DNA from: Bog-257 sp963834135
GTDB taxonomy: Bacteria > Acidobacteriota > Terriglobia > Terriglobales > Acidobacteriaceae
Assembly (NCBI GenBank): GCA_963834135.1
Contig: CAWIAN010000008.1
Coordinates: 291,791-355,790 of the forward strand
Length of the DNA stretch: 64,000 nt
Direction of reading: 5' to 3'
Shown here: piece after piece, positions 43,711 to 52,884 of the stretch
How positions within the stretch are numbered: the first letter of the stretch is position 1
Layout: each line of letters begins with the position of its first letter
Notes under the pieces: generated by a model
What the model was told of the DNA's origin: nothing
Seen by the model: the letters and a program-made list of their open reading frames with translations, nothing else
Databases searched by the model: none
Made by a program: the position numbers and the translations under genes

Positions 43711-45102
43711 GTGAATAAAGACATGCCTCCTTCGCTGGCGCTATTCCTTTGGGCTGTTCTGCTCGTGTTACTTCTATATTTTGATCCGGCAAAGGATCCC
43801 GGCACTTCTTCGGCGTTATGGGTACCAGTGATCTGGCTGTTTATTCTCGGATCCCGCCTGCCCTCACAGTGGCTCGGTGGGCAGGTGGGGCAGGCGGCCG
43901 ATGCCCTTCAAGAGGGGAACTCATTAGATCGAAGCGTCTATCTCATCTTGATGCTAGCTGCAATCTGGATCTTGCTCTCACGGTCCTTCGATTGGGGCCA
44001 GTTTTTCAGCCGCAACCTTGCCCTAATGGCACTATTGTGTTTCGCTTTGGTAAGCGTCTGCTGGTCGGACTTTCCTTTTATATCGCTAAAGCGTTGGTTT
44101 CGAGACCTCGGGAACTACTTAGTCATTCTCGTCGCGATATCTGCGCCGGACCCTGTGAAAGCGGTTAGTACCGTATTTCGGCGACTCTGTTACCTCCTGA
44201 TTCCAGTTTGTATTTTACTCGTTAAGTATTATCCGGAGATGGGAAGGCAGTATGACAATTGGCAGGGCACGGCCATGTACGTGGGAGCTACAACGAGCAA
44301 AAACATGCTGGGTGTTTTATGTCTCGTGAGTGGCCTGTTCTTCGTCTGGGATACCCTGAAGCGCTGGCCCTGCCGGACTGAACCGCAGACCCGGCGAGTC
44401 TTGGTGGTAAATGCCGCATTTTTGGTGATGACCCTGTGGCTGCTGCACCTCTCTGACAGCGCCACCTCCCGTACGTGTCTTTTGCTTGGGTGCCTGGTGA
44501 TGGTAGCAGCCCACCGCGAAGATGCTGGGCGGTGGTCCCGGTTCCTCAAAACTCTGATTCCGGTTGGCATTTGCCTGTACATGTTTCTGGTGTTCGGCTT
44601 AGGAGTCGACATTAACGCCTCATTAGCTGAAGCCCTCGGGCGAAACCCCACACTTACGGGCAGGACCGATATCTGGAAGGTTCTGCTGGGCATGGATACC
44701 AATCCTCTCGTCGGTACGGGCTACCAGAGTTTTTGGTTAGGCCCGCGGCTGCAATGGCTCTGGCAGCAACCCGAAGTAGGAAGGATCAACGAGAGCCACA
44801 ATGGCTATCTCGACGTTTATCTGAATCTAGGCTCTGTCGGGTTGGTTCTTCTTGGTATCTTCCTGATTGCTAGTTACCAGAACATTTGCAGAAGTCGCAG
44901 TCGCTTCTCTAGTCTTGGGGTATTCGGCTTGGCAGTGTGGACCGTCCTGGTGTTCTACAACGTAACCGAAGCCGCCTTTCAAGGCGGCTTGTTGTGGCTG
45001 ATGCTTTTGGCGAGTGCCATTACTGTAGTCAGGCCCGTCGAAGAGGACTTAACTGACGATCTGCTCGTCGACGAACGGTTTCCGGCTGCCTGCTGGCAGT
45101 AA
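43711..45102 (+). CDS. O-antigen ligase/Wzy-like polymerase
   Basis: The protein has about 463 residues with 11-12 hydrophobic helices, starting around ALFLWAVLLVLLLYF. A large periplasmic loop contains GRNPTLTGRTDIWKVLLG and GTGYQSFWLGPRL, the pattern of the Wzy_C/O-antigen ligase domain with conserved Arg, Gly and His (NESHNGYLDVYLNLG). It would polymerise or ligate EPS units on the outer face of the inner membrane. Start is uncertain: GTG 43711, ATG 43723 or TTG 43681 are in frame. No Wzx flippase gene was found in the window. Confidence 0.85.
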   Translation: MNKDMPPSLALFLWAVLLVLLLYFDPAKDPGTSSALWVPVIWLFILGSRLPSQWLGGQVGQAADALQEGNSLDRSVYLILMLAAIWILLSRSFDWGQFFSRNLALMALLCFALVSVCWSDFPFISLKRWFRDLGNYLVILVAISAPDPVKAVSTVFRRLCYLLIPVCILLVKYYPEMGRQYDNWQGTAMYVGATTSKNMLGVLCLVSGLFFVWDTLKRWPCRTEPQTRRVLVVNAAFLVMTLWLLHLSDSATSRTCLLLGCLVMVAAHREDAGRWSRFLKTLIPVGICLYMFLVFGLGVDINASLAEALGRNPTLTGRTDIWKVLLGMDTNPLVGTGYQSFWLGPRLQWLWQQPEVGRINESHNGYLDVYLNLGSVGLVLLGIFLIASYQNICRSRSRFSSLGVFGLAVWTVLVFYNVTEAAFQGGLLWLMLLASAITVVRPVEEDLTDDLLVDERFPAACWQ

Positions 45103-45139
45103 CGACATAACGAACCAAATTGTTCAGTAGGACACGCTA

Positions 45140-46036
45140 ATGGAATACGTCTGCGGTAAAGAAATTCAAATCGACGGAACGGTGATTCGAATCGCCCGCC
45201 TGGATGGCGAAGGATATCAGTTCCTCGAAGACCCGAAGTCTGCATTGGAGGAGCTGAAGGAATCCAAGAGGGCTGTAGATCTTTTCACGTTTATCCCAAG
45301 GGTAGCGGATACCTCGCCGAGACATTGTTATCCGACTGAGTCGGACAATGTGGCAGCACTTCCGATATCTAGTTTCGACCACTGGATGAAAGTTCAAATT
45401 GATTTCAAAGTACGAAACAAGGTTAGGAAAGCCGAAAAGAATGGCGTCATCGTTCGCGAAGTCCCCTTCGACACCAATCTCATCCAGGGAGTACATGCCA
45501 TTTACAACGAGTCTCCAATCCGTCAGGGAAAGCGATTTTGGCATTACGGAAAGGACTTAGATGCCATTCGTAGAATGAACGGCACCTTCATGGATAGAAG
45601 CATTTTTATTGGCGCATTCTTCGAGGACAGATTGATTGGCTTTGTCAAGCTCGTGAGCGACGAAAGTGGGCAGCAGGCAGGTCTGATGCAGATAATCTCG
45701 ATGATTCAACACCGGGATAAGGCCCCGACCAACGCGCTGATCGCACAGGCTGTCAGGTCGTGTTCCACACGATCAATTCCTCATCTCTGGTATGCAAACT
45801 TCTCGTACGGGAATAAACAAACTGATAGCTTAGCCGATTTCAAGCGACACAACGGTTTTCTTAAGGTAGAGATACCGAGATATTATGTGCCTCTGACAGC
45901 TACCGGGCGGTTGGCATTGCAATTAGGTGTCCACCATGGTGTCAGAGAGTGGATTCCCGAGCCGATCGCTGCCAGGTATCGCCAGATCCGTAGCTTGTGG
46001 TATGCGAGGAGATTTCCTGGTTTTCAGAACGCCTAG
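45140..46036 (+). CDS. GNAT/FemAB-fold acyltransferase-like protein
   Basis: The 298-residue protein has KVRNKVRKAEKNGVIVREV (about 95-113) and GAFFEDRLIGFVKLV (about 155-170), a layout of the GNAT/FemAB fold with a QIISMIQHRDKAPTNALIAQA segment resembling the acyl-CoA pyrophosphate loop. The N-terminal 80 residues have no assigned domain. No membrane segment. The acceptor is unknown; acylation of an amino sugar is the likely use here. It lies between the polymerase gene and the Cys-less asparagine synthase. Confidence 0.65.
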   Translation: MEYVCGKEIQIDGTVIRIARLDGEGYQFLEDPKSALEELKESKRAVDLFTFIPRVADTSPRHCYPTESDNVAALPISSFDHWMKVQIDFKVRNKVRKAEKNGVIVREVPFDTNLIQGVHAIYNESPIRQGKRFWHYGKDLDAIRRMNGTFMDRSIFIGAFFEDRLIGFVKLVSDESGQQAGLMQIISMIQHRDKAPTNALIAQAVRSCSTRSIPHLWYANFSYGNKQTDSLADFKRHNGFLKVEIPRYYVPLTATGRLALQLGVHHGVREWIPEPIAARYRQIRSLWYARRFPGFQNA

Positions 46037-46125
46037 TCGGCGGTCGCCAAGCGGTAGGTAAGACGTCGATCACAAGCTGTAACACATCGTCTCAAATCTT
46101 GACGCTGTAAAGCCAACTCTTCTCG

Positions 46126-48018
46126 ATGCCTGGAATCGTAGGATGTATAACTCGGATGCCTCGTGAGCGCGCAGAGGCAGAGGTTCTGCAAATGGTCGAT
46201 GCTCTGCATCATGAGAGCTCTTATGTTGCGGGAATGTGGGGCGAGGAGGCGCTCGGAGTGTATGTAGGATGGGTCGCACGAGGTAATCCGTTCTCGAATG
46301 CAATGCCTGTGCGAAGTGAATCTGGAAAAGTCGCCCTTGTATTTTCCGGAGAAGAGTTCTCGCCGCCGGGCACAGTCCAACGCCTGAGGGGACTAGGACA
46401 TGAATGTGATATTCACGGACCTGACTATCTGATTCATCTCTACGAAGAAGACCGCTCGTTTCCTGAAGCGCTTAATGGAAGATTTCAGGGACTGATCACG
46501 GATCGAGATCGGGGCGTGGCAGTACTCTTCAACGACCGCTATGGAATGCACCGGTGCTACTATCACGAATCGAGAGATGCATTCTACTTCGCAGCAGAGG
46601 CGAAAGCTATTCTGGCGGTACATCCTGAAACCAGACGAATAGATCCTCAGGGGTTGGGAGAGTTCGTAGCCTGTGGCTGCACGCTCGACGGGAGGTCGTT
46701 GTTCAATGACGTTCATGTTCTGCCGGGAGCAGCAAAATGGGTCTTTAAGAATGCTCGTCTAGAGCGGAAGGAAAGCTACTTCAGCCCTCAGCAATGGGAG
46801 GCGCAAGAGTGCCTGGATCCAGAGCTTTATTACCAAGAGTTAAGGAGCGTGTTTTCACAAAAGTTGCCGCGGTATTTTCAAGGTTCGGAGCGGATCGGAA
46901 TGTCTCTGACGGGTGGACTAGATACCCGGATGATAATGGCTTGGCAGAGAAGCGACGCCGGGTCGCTGCCTTGTTACACCTTCGGTGGAATGCGTCGGGA
47001 TTGCCAGGATGTAGTGGTAGCACGCGAAGTGGCGGCGGTGTGCAAGCAGCCTCATGAAACGATCCAGGTAAATGAAGAATTTATCTCGCAATTTCCTTAC
47101 TATGCAGAGCGCACTGTTTATGTCACCGACGGATACGCAGATGTAAGCCGTTCTCCCGATCTCTATCTAAGCGAAAAGGCTCGTGAAATCGCCCCAATTA
47201 GAATGACAGGATTATACGGCAGCGAGGTGTTGCGAGGGGTTCTGGCGTTCAAGCCGGAGCAGATGATGCCGGGATTGCTTACCCCAGAATTGCAGTGTTC
47301 TGTACACCAGGCGCGCGAAACATATGCAGAAGCTCGTAGCACCCATCCGATCTCATTTGCTGTATTTAAACAAGCTCCTTGGTATCATCATGGAATACTA
47401 GCCCTGGAGCAGACGCAATATTCGGTAAGGACTCCATTTCTCGACAACGATTTGGTCCAAACTGTGTTTCGCGCTCCAAAATCGAGTATTGCCTCAAATG
47501 ACATTTCCCTGCGATTGATTGCTGAAGGGAATGCCGCTCTTATGCGAATTCGAACGGACCGCGGACTAGCGGGGGAGCGAGGGCGCGTTGCAAAGGCAAT
47601 AGCTCGGGCTTCGCTCGAGTTTCTTTTCAAGGCCGAGTATGCGTACGATATGGGGATGCCGCAGTGGTTAGCCCGCCTCGACCACAGTGTTTCGCGGCTT
47701 CGCCTGGAACAACTGTTCCTCGGAAGACACAAAATATTTCATTTTCGGACGTGGTACCGAGATGCTTTGGCTGGGTATGTCCAGGAAATGTTGCTCGATC
47801 CACGCAGCCTTTCGAGATCTTACATCGACCGAAAATCACTCGAAACTTTGGTGCGAGGTCATGTGAGGGGCGACCGAAACTACACCACAGACATCCATAA
47901 ACTGCTGACGCTGGAACTTCTGCACCGCCTGTTTCTGGACAATCCGAAAGCAGGCGGCGTCAGAGCTAAATCGCGCCCTTCAGCGAGCATCAATCCCGTC
48001 TATTGCGGAACGGCCTGA
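46126..48018 (+). CDS. Asparagine-synthase-like protein without the N-terminal Cys
   Basis: The 630-residue paralogue begins MPGIVGCI: the catalytic Cys expected at position 2 of class II glutaminases is Pro, so glutamine hydrolysis should be lost. The N-terminal fold remains (LIHLYEEDRSFPEALNGRF, LFNDRYGMHRCYYHE). The synthetase PP-loop is SLTGGLDTRM (about 259) in place of SGGxDS, still plausible for ATP binding. Proteins of this kind can use free ammonia or another amine donor, as in amide-forming synthetases of natural products; that is inference. It converges on and overlaps by 19 bases with the beta-helix gene on the other strand. Confidence 0.85.
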   Translation: MPGIVGCITRMPRERAEAEVLQMVDALHHESSYVAGMWGEEALGVYVGWVARGNPFSNAMPVRSESGKVALVFSGEEFSPPGTVQRLRGLGHECDIHGPDYLIHLYEEDRSFPEALNGRFQGLITDRDRGVAVLFNDRYGMHRCYYHESRDAFYFAAEAKAILAVHPETRRIDPQGLGEFVACGCTLDGRSLFNDVHVLPGAAKWVFKNARLERKESYFSPQQWEAQECLDPELYYQELRSVFSQKLPRYFQGSERIGMSLTGGLDTRMIMAWQRSDAGSLPCYTFGGMRRDCQDVVVAREVAAVCKQPHETIQVNEEFISQFPYYAERTVYVTDGYADVSRSPDLYLSEKAREIAPIRMTGLYGSEVLRGVLAFKPEQMMPGLLTPELQCSVHQARETYAEARSTHPISFAVFKQAPWYHHGILALEQTQYSVRTPFLDNDLVQTVFRAPKSSIASNDISLRLIAEGNAALMRIRTDRGLAGERGRVAKAIARASLEFLFKAEYAYDMGMPQWLARLDHSVSRLRLEQLFLGRHKIFHFRTWYRDALAGYVQEMLLDPRSLSRSYIDRKSLETLVRGHVRGDRNYTTDIHKLLTLELLHRLFLDNPKAGGVRAKSRPSASINPVYCGTA

Positions 48019-49340
48019 AGATTTGACGGAGGAGCAGGCGGATCGCCTCCACCTTGAGTTAGAGGATGCGGGTACGTGTACGGTGTGTAACCGGACTTTG
48101 GCGTTCCACCGATGCCTTCTACGGAACCACCGCTTGGAGATAACGTAATAGGCAGCGTGAGGGAGGTATTAGCTCCGTCCCGCCCCCACTGGAAAAATGT
48201 GTTCCAGTTGAATCCACAGGGATTACCCCATCCCCAGCCACCGTTGACTTCTACTGTATAGCCGCCACCATCCTGCCCTTGCGTACCGGTGTTTCCCCAA
48301 AAGGATACAGGGTCGGTAAAGTCTCTAACGCCGTTGTTGTTTTGTCCAACTTGGTGGGGAACCGGGTAGGCGACTTGACTACAAGTTCCCTGCGGTCGGT
48401 CATCTTCTGCGCCACGGATGCTGATTCTTATTTCCGGCTTATCTCCCCAGCACGAGCTGTAGAGAGGATCAAAGCTATTGTTAAAAATGACTCCACTCGC
48501 GCCGCGAAGCCAGATATACTGATTGATGTTGGATAAGCTGGCGTTGCCGTTGGAGCAGGTTTTATCAGGGAAAGTAAATGAGTTATTATAAATTTCGAAT
48601 TCTCGCATTCCGTAGGGCGAGCTATCCTCTCCGTGACTGTTAAATCCACCGGACTCCACAAAGCTGTTGTGCCGCACGACAAGACGGCAGTTATCGTCGC
48701 AGTCGAAAACCCCGTTGCTGCCTCCGTTGAATGTACTGTCCTCGACGTAGATATTCATTAGCCCCGTCGTGTCGTGGGTTCCGAGACTATCTGCCGTGGT
48801 CCACGAACTTGGATCAGATAAGTCTTTTACGGTCATCAGGAAGTCGTTCCATTGGCCATTGAATGTGATATGAGAAAAGATTACCCCTCCGGCGACGGTT
48901 ACATCGAGCATGGTGGCCGCATTCAATGTGAAGGTGTCATCCTGAAAAATTACGGCTTGTGCGTTAAGCCACGATCCCTGGACCACAATGGGATGGGGCA
49001 GATTGTTGTTGTTGCTCGCGGAGAATGTAAAATTCTGTATACGCGTAGCCCCAGACGACTGCTTTGTTATTGTGAAGACCGGATTGCCTCCGCCCACGTT
49101 GATGTTCGTGGAACCTTGGCCGGCGCCTTGAAAAGTAATTGCCTTGGCCAGGGTTACGCTTGTCCATGAACAGTTTCCTGCCGGAACGCTCACAGTGTCT
49201 CCGGTTGCAGCAGAATTTATAGCCGTTTGAACATCCGTGCCGCTGCATGAGGCCGCCGAAATCGTTCGTGCGTGTACCTCCGTGATGAAGAAAAACACTA
49301 ATAAAAGTGCCCAAATTGCAACCTGTCCGGTCCGTCTCAT
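48000..49340 (-). CDS. Secreted right-handed beta-helix protein
   Basis: Start ATG 49340 (AGAGGA 8 bases upstream) gives a signal peptide (RRTGQVAIWALLLVFFFITEVHA); ATG 49370 is the in-frame alternative. The mature part has pectate-lyase-like coils: VQTAINSAATGDTVSVPAGN, then repeated 'I.F..ITF.G' and 'NSF' rungs (VEDSTFNGGSNGVFD, IYNNSFTFPD, GVIFNNSFDP). Several Cys pairs are present. The C terminus is a Pro-rich tail (DPPAPPSNLQAVPQ). It may bind or cut a polysaccharide outside the cell, perhaps the EPS itself. It is the only minus-strand gene inside the EPS block. Confidence 0.75.
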   Translation of the reverse strand: MRRTGQVAIWALLLVFFFITEVHARTISAASCSGTDVQTAINSAATGDTVSVPAGNCSWTSVTLAKAITFQGAGQGSTNINVGGGNPVFTITKQSSGATRIQNFTFSASNNNNLPHPIVVQGSWLNAQAVIFQDDTFTLNAATMLDVTVAGGVIFSHITFNGQWNDFLMTVKDLSDPSSWTTADSLGTHDTTGLMNIYVEDSTFNGGSNGVFDCDDNCRLVVRHNSFVESGGFNSHGEDSSPYGMREFEIYNNSFTFPDKTCSNGNASLSNINQYIWLRGASGVIFNNSFDPLYSSCWGDKPEIRISIRGAEDDRPQGTCSQVAYPVPHQVGQNNNGVRDFTDPVSFWGNTGTQGQDGGGYTVEVNGGWGWGNPCGFNWNTFFQWGRDGANTSLTLPITLSPSGGSVEGIGGTPKSGYTPYTYPHPLTQGGGDPPAPPSNLQAVPQ

Positions 49341-49516
49341 GAGTCTGTCCTCTGATGGTCTGCAAAACATATTGTCACCTGCGCTGAAGCCGAAGAACCT
49401 AGTTTTTGGAGAAATTATGTTACTGAGGTAACTTACCAGAGATTACCAAAGTTGCATCTAGAGCCTCGGTCGGCCGTTGATAAAGAGCTTGGACTGGTCG
49501 GTTCAACCGCGCAGCG

Positions 49517-50434
49517 ATGAAAATAGCGTACTTGATCCTAGTTCATAGTAACCCCCGCCTTCTTGAAAGGGCGGTCACCACGCTTTCGTCGACGGATTCG
49601 GGCTTTTTTATTCATGTAGATCGAAAGGCGAACATTGAAGCATTCTGCAATGTTGGTGGAAGGAACGTATTTTTTGTTACGCAGCGCATACCAGTGTACT
49701 GGGGCGAGTTCTCGCAAGTAGAAGCGACGATAGCGCTGATACAACAGGCGCTAAACTCGCCCATAGGTTTCGAGTATTGTGCCTTTTTGCAAGGAAGTGA
49801 CTATCCAATACGAAGTAGTACATACATTCAAAACTATTTGGAAAGGAATCGCGGCTCAGAATTCATCAGCATGGTACGAATGCCCGCGCCTGGATACCCA
49901 CTCTCGAAAATCAATGAGTTCAGGTTCCCGTCTGATAAGCCCATACTTCGATTTGTATCAAAAGCGCTGGGAAAAATGGGGCTTGCGAGCAGAGACTATC
50001 GGAAGGCCTTGGGGCATTTTGAACCATTCGCTGGTGATGCCTGTTGGGCACTATCAAGAGAAGCATGCCAGTATATACTGGAGTTCGCTCGGCACAATTC
50101 TTGGTTGAAAAAATATTTCAGCAGGACGGTCACGGCTGATGAAATGTTCTTTCATAGCATTTTGGGCAACTCGCGGTTTCGGTGTCGAATTGCACACAGC
50201 CTTCTCTACCGGGACTGGAGCAATACTGGGAACCACCCTACGATGCTTGACGATAGGCACATAAGACACTTCGCGGAAACCGACCGAGTGTGGGTCGAAG
50301 ATCAATTTGGTCGTGGAGAAGCGTTGTTTGCTCGAAAATTTTCTGACGAGAGCACGGAGTTACTTAACCGGCTAGATTCGATCATAAGAAGTAAGAAGGA
50401 AGAAACGTTACGAGATTCATGGTCAATCTCCTGA
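49517..50434 (+). CDS. GT14-family (core-2/I-branching type) glycosyltransferase
   Basis: The 305-residue protein has the features of bacterial GT14 proteins: YLILVHSNPRLLERAV (about 4-19), FFIHVDRKANIE (about 30-41), VYWGEFSQVEATIALI (about 60), FLQGSDYPIRS (about 91-101), GDACWALSREACQYIL (about 170) and ADEMFFHSIL (about 203-212, the catalytic Glu). It is expected to add a branching sugar, typically beta-1,6-linked N-acetylglucosamine or xylose. There are no membrane helices. It belongs to a group of three glycosyltransferase genes. Confidence 0.9.
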   Translation: MKIAYLILVHSNPRLLERAVTTLSSTDSGFFIHVDRKANIEAFCNVGGRNVFFVTQRIPVYWGEFSQVEATIALIQQALNSPIGFEYCAFLQGSDYPIRSSTYIQNYLERNRGSEFISMVRMPAPGYPLSKINEFRFPSDKPILRFVSKALGKMGLASRDYRKALGHFEPFAGDACWALSREACQYILEFARHNSWLKKYFSRTVTADEMFFHSILGNSRFRCRIAHSLLYRDWSNTGNHPTMLDDRHIRHFAETDRVWVEDQFGRGEALFARKFSDESTELLNRLDSIIRSKKEETLRDSWSIS

Positions 50435-50476
50435 GTACAGGTATTACTCTCTCGACTTCTGAGACACGCACATAAG

Positions 50477-51512
50477 ATGGAACAATTGGTCTCAATCCTC
50501 ATTCCGGCTTACAACGCTGAGAAATGGCTCGCCGATACAATCCGCATCGGCGATGTCTCAGACGTGGCGACGTAAAGAGATCATCGTCGTCGATGACGGC
50601 TCCAGGGATGGGACATTAGCCGTCGCCCGGCAATATGAATCGAATTCCGTTCGGGTCGTCGCCAGTAAAAACCAGGGGGCGGCGGCAACGCGGAATCTGG
50701 CGCTGCAACTCAGTCAGGGAGACTACATCCAGTATCTGGATGCCGACGATCTTCTGGCCCCTGACAAAATCGAGCGCCAGCTTACAGCCCTTAAGGCAAG
50801 CGATAGCCGGCGAACTTTGCTCTCGTCGCCTTGGGCGTACTTCTACTATCGAACCAGCCGTGCCCGCTTTGTCCAAAACTCGCTTTGCCAGGATCTTTCA
50901 CCGGTCGAATGGCTCTTGCGAAAGATGAGCGAGAATCTCCATATGCAGACTGCTACCTGGCTCATGAGCCGAGAGTTGGCGGAAGCCGCCGGCCCGTGGG
51001 ATACAAGGCTCCTGTCCGACGATGACGGCGAATATTTTTGTCGGGTGCTAATGGCGTCGGAAGGAACCCGATTCGTTGGTGGAACCGGTGTCCTCTATCG
51101 AGTTGCCAATTCAAATAACTTGAGCGTTATCGGTACATCCGATAAGAAAAAAGACGCGATGCTCAAGTCTATGGAGTTGTACACGAAATATTTGCGGTCG
51201 ATGGAAGAAAGTGAGCGCACACGTCGCGCGTGCCTGACCTATCTGCAAAACTGGTATGAAGTCTTCTATCCGGAAAGGCCGGACTTAGTAGCTAAAGTTC
51301 AGGCCCTGGCGGCCGAACTGAACGGCTGTCTGAAAGAGCCCCAGCTGCGCTGGAAATATGCCTGGATGCGACCTCTTTTCGGCTGGAAAACGGCAAAGGT
51401 CGCTCAAAGAACATTGCCCCAACTCAAAGGTTCCTGTATCAGGGCGTGGGACAAAATGATGTATAGCCTACAAACCTCCGATCCTCTCCATTCATGCACT
51501 CAGGCACGCTAG
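50477..51512 (+). CDS. GT2-family glycosyltransferase, frameshifted near its N terminus
   Basis: The ATG at 50477 begins EQLVSILIPAYNAEKWLADTIR, the conserved GT2 N terminus, but this frame stops at once. Skipping one base (A at 50546, within CGCATCGGCG) gives TIRSAMSQTWRRKEIIVVDDGSRDGT and the frame continues to 51512. The open frame alone would start at 50553 without its first strand. Further motifs are KNQGAAATRNLAL and QYLDADDLLAPDKI (DxD). So this is a GT2 gene interrupted by a one-base insertion, real or a sequencing artefact. It overlaps the next gene by 19 bases. Confidence 0.8.
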
Positions 51513-52816
51513 TCACGCAGAATATGTCGTCCCACGGAGGCAAGTCAGCACTGCCGAATAACCCAACCGAGGAGGGATGGCTGAGCCTGTTAACCGGGGG
51601 CAGCGACAGACCATACGTTTTTGGTCTGACTAAGGAGCTGGTAAGCCGTGGTCTCAAGCTTGATCTGATTAGCAGTGACGAATTAGATGACCTCGGATTC
51701 AAGAGTGAACCTAACGTCACCGTACTCAATCTGCGGGGTAGTCAACAGTTGAATGCCAGCTTCCTGGCAAAAATCACGAGGATCGCGAGCTACTACGCAC
51801 GGCTGATGCAGTATGCAGCGACGACCGATGCCAAAGTGTTTCACATTTTGTGGAACAACAAGTTCGAGTGGTTCGATCGCACGCTCCTGATGCTCTACTA
51901 CCGCGGGCTTGGCAAGAAGGTTGTACTGACAGCTCATAATGTCAACGCCGCCAAACGGGACGGCCATGACACTCTCCTCAACCGGCTCACCCTGAAAGCC
52001 CAATATCATTTGAGTCGGCATGTTTTCGTTCACACGGAGAAGATGAAGCAGGAACTGTGCAGCGAGTTTGCTCTGCCAGGTGATCGCGTCACAGTAATCC
52101 CTTTCGGTATCAACAATTCGATACCCACGACTAACTTGACTACCGACGGAGCCAGAGCACGGCTCGGCATACAGCAGAACGAAAAAACGATCCTCTTTTT
52201 CGGCAGGATCACTCCTTATAAGGGCCTTGAGTACCTGGTTTCAGCCTTCGACCGGTTGCCCAGGGATGGTTGCAAATATCGACTGATTGTCGCTGGTCGG
52301 CCTGATAACTGCGAAGGATATTGGCAAGACGTCCAGACCAAAATTAGAGACTGTGCCAATCGCAAGGAAGTCTCAATCTGCGCGACATACATTCCAGATA
52401 CCGAGGCTGAGATCTACTTTAAGGCAGCCGATGTAATTGTGTTGCCATATAAGGACATTTACCAGAGCGGAGTACTGTTCCTGGCGCACAGCTTCGGCTT
52501 GCCCGTCATAGCCGCGGATGTGGGATCTTTGAAAGACGATATTGTGGATGGAGAAACAGGTTTCGTATTTCGGCCAGACAACCCCGCTGATCTTACAAAG
52601 ACAATCGATCGTTATTTTTCTAGCGATCTATATCGCGAGCTAGGCAGCCGACGGAACGAGATCCGTCAGTTTGCAACGGAACGGCACTCGTGGGAAATTG
52701 TCGGCCAGATAACGATGGCTATCTATGCCAGGCTCATCGGTGCAGTCGATCCATATCATCATGATGCCACCTGCGAAGTGCCGAAAATTTCTACTGACAT
52801 ATCAACTTCTTCGTGA
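51494..52816 (+). CDS. GT4-family glycosyltransferase
   Basis: The 440-residue GT-B protein has KVVLTAHNVNAAKRDG (about 136-150) in the acceptor half. ILFFGRITPYKGLEYLVSAF (about 234-253) opens the donor half, and YFKAADVIVLPYKDIYQSG with SFGLPVIAADVGSLKD (about 315-350) forms the sugar-nucleotide site. ATG 51494 overlaps the preceding gene; ATG 51524 is an alternative and removes 10 residues. Followed by a GHMP kinase gene after 68 bases. Confidence 0.9.
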   Translation: MHSGTLVTQNMSSHGGKSALPNNPTEEGWLSLLTGGSDRPYVFGLTKELVSRGLKLDLISSDELDDLGFKSEPNVTVLNLRGSQQLNASFLAKITRIASYYARLMQYAATTDAKVFHILWNNKFEWFDRTLLMLYYRGLGKKVVLTAHNVNAAKRDGHDTLLNRLTLKAQYHLSRHVFVHTEKMKQELCSEFALPGDRVTVIPFGINNSIPTTNLTTDGARARLGIQQNEKTILFFGRITPYKGLEYLVSAFDRLPRDGCKYRLIVAGRPDNCEGYWQDVQTKIRDCANRKEVSICATYIPDTEAEIYFKAADVIVLPYKDIYQSGVLFLAHSFGLPVIAADVGSLKDDIVDGETGFVFRPDNPADLTKTIDRYFSSDLYRELGSRRNEIRQFATERHSWEIVGQITMAIYARLIGAVDPYHHDATCEVPKISTDISTSS

Positions 52817-52884
52817 CACCTGCTTCGCGTTACCCAATCCGTATTCAGCATTGTAGTTCGAGTTATCTCAAGAAAGCAGACTAA

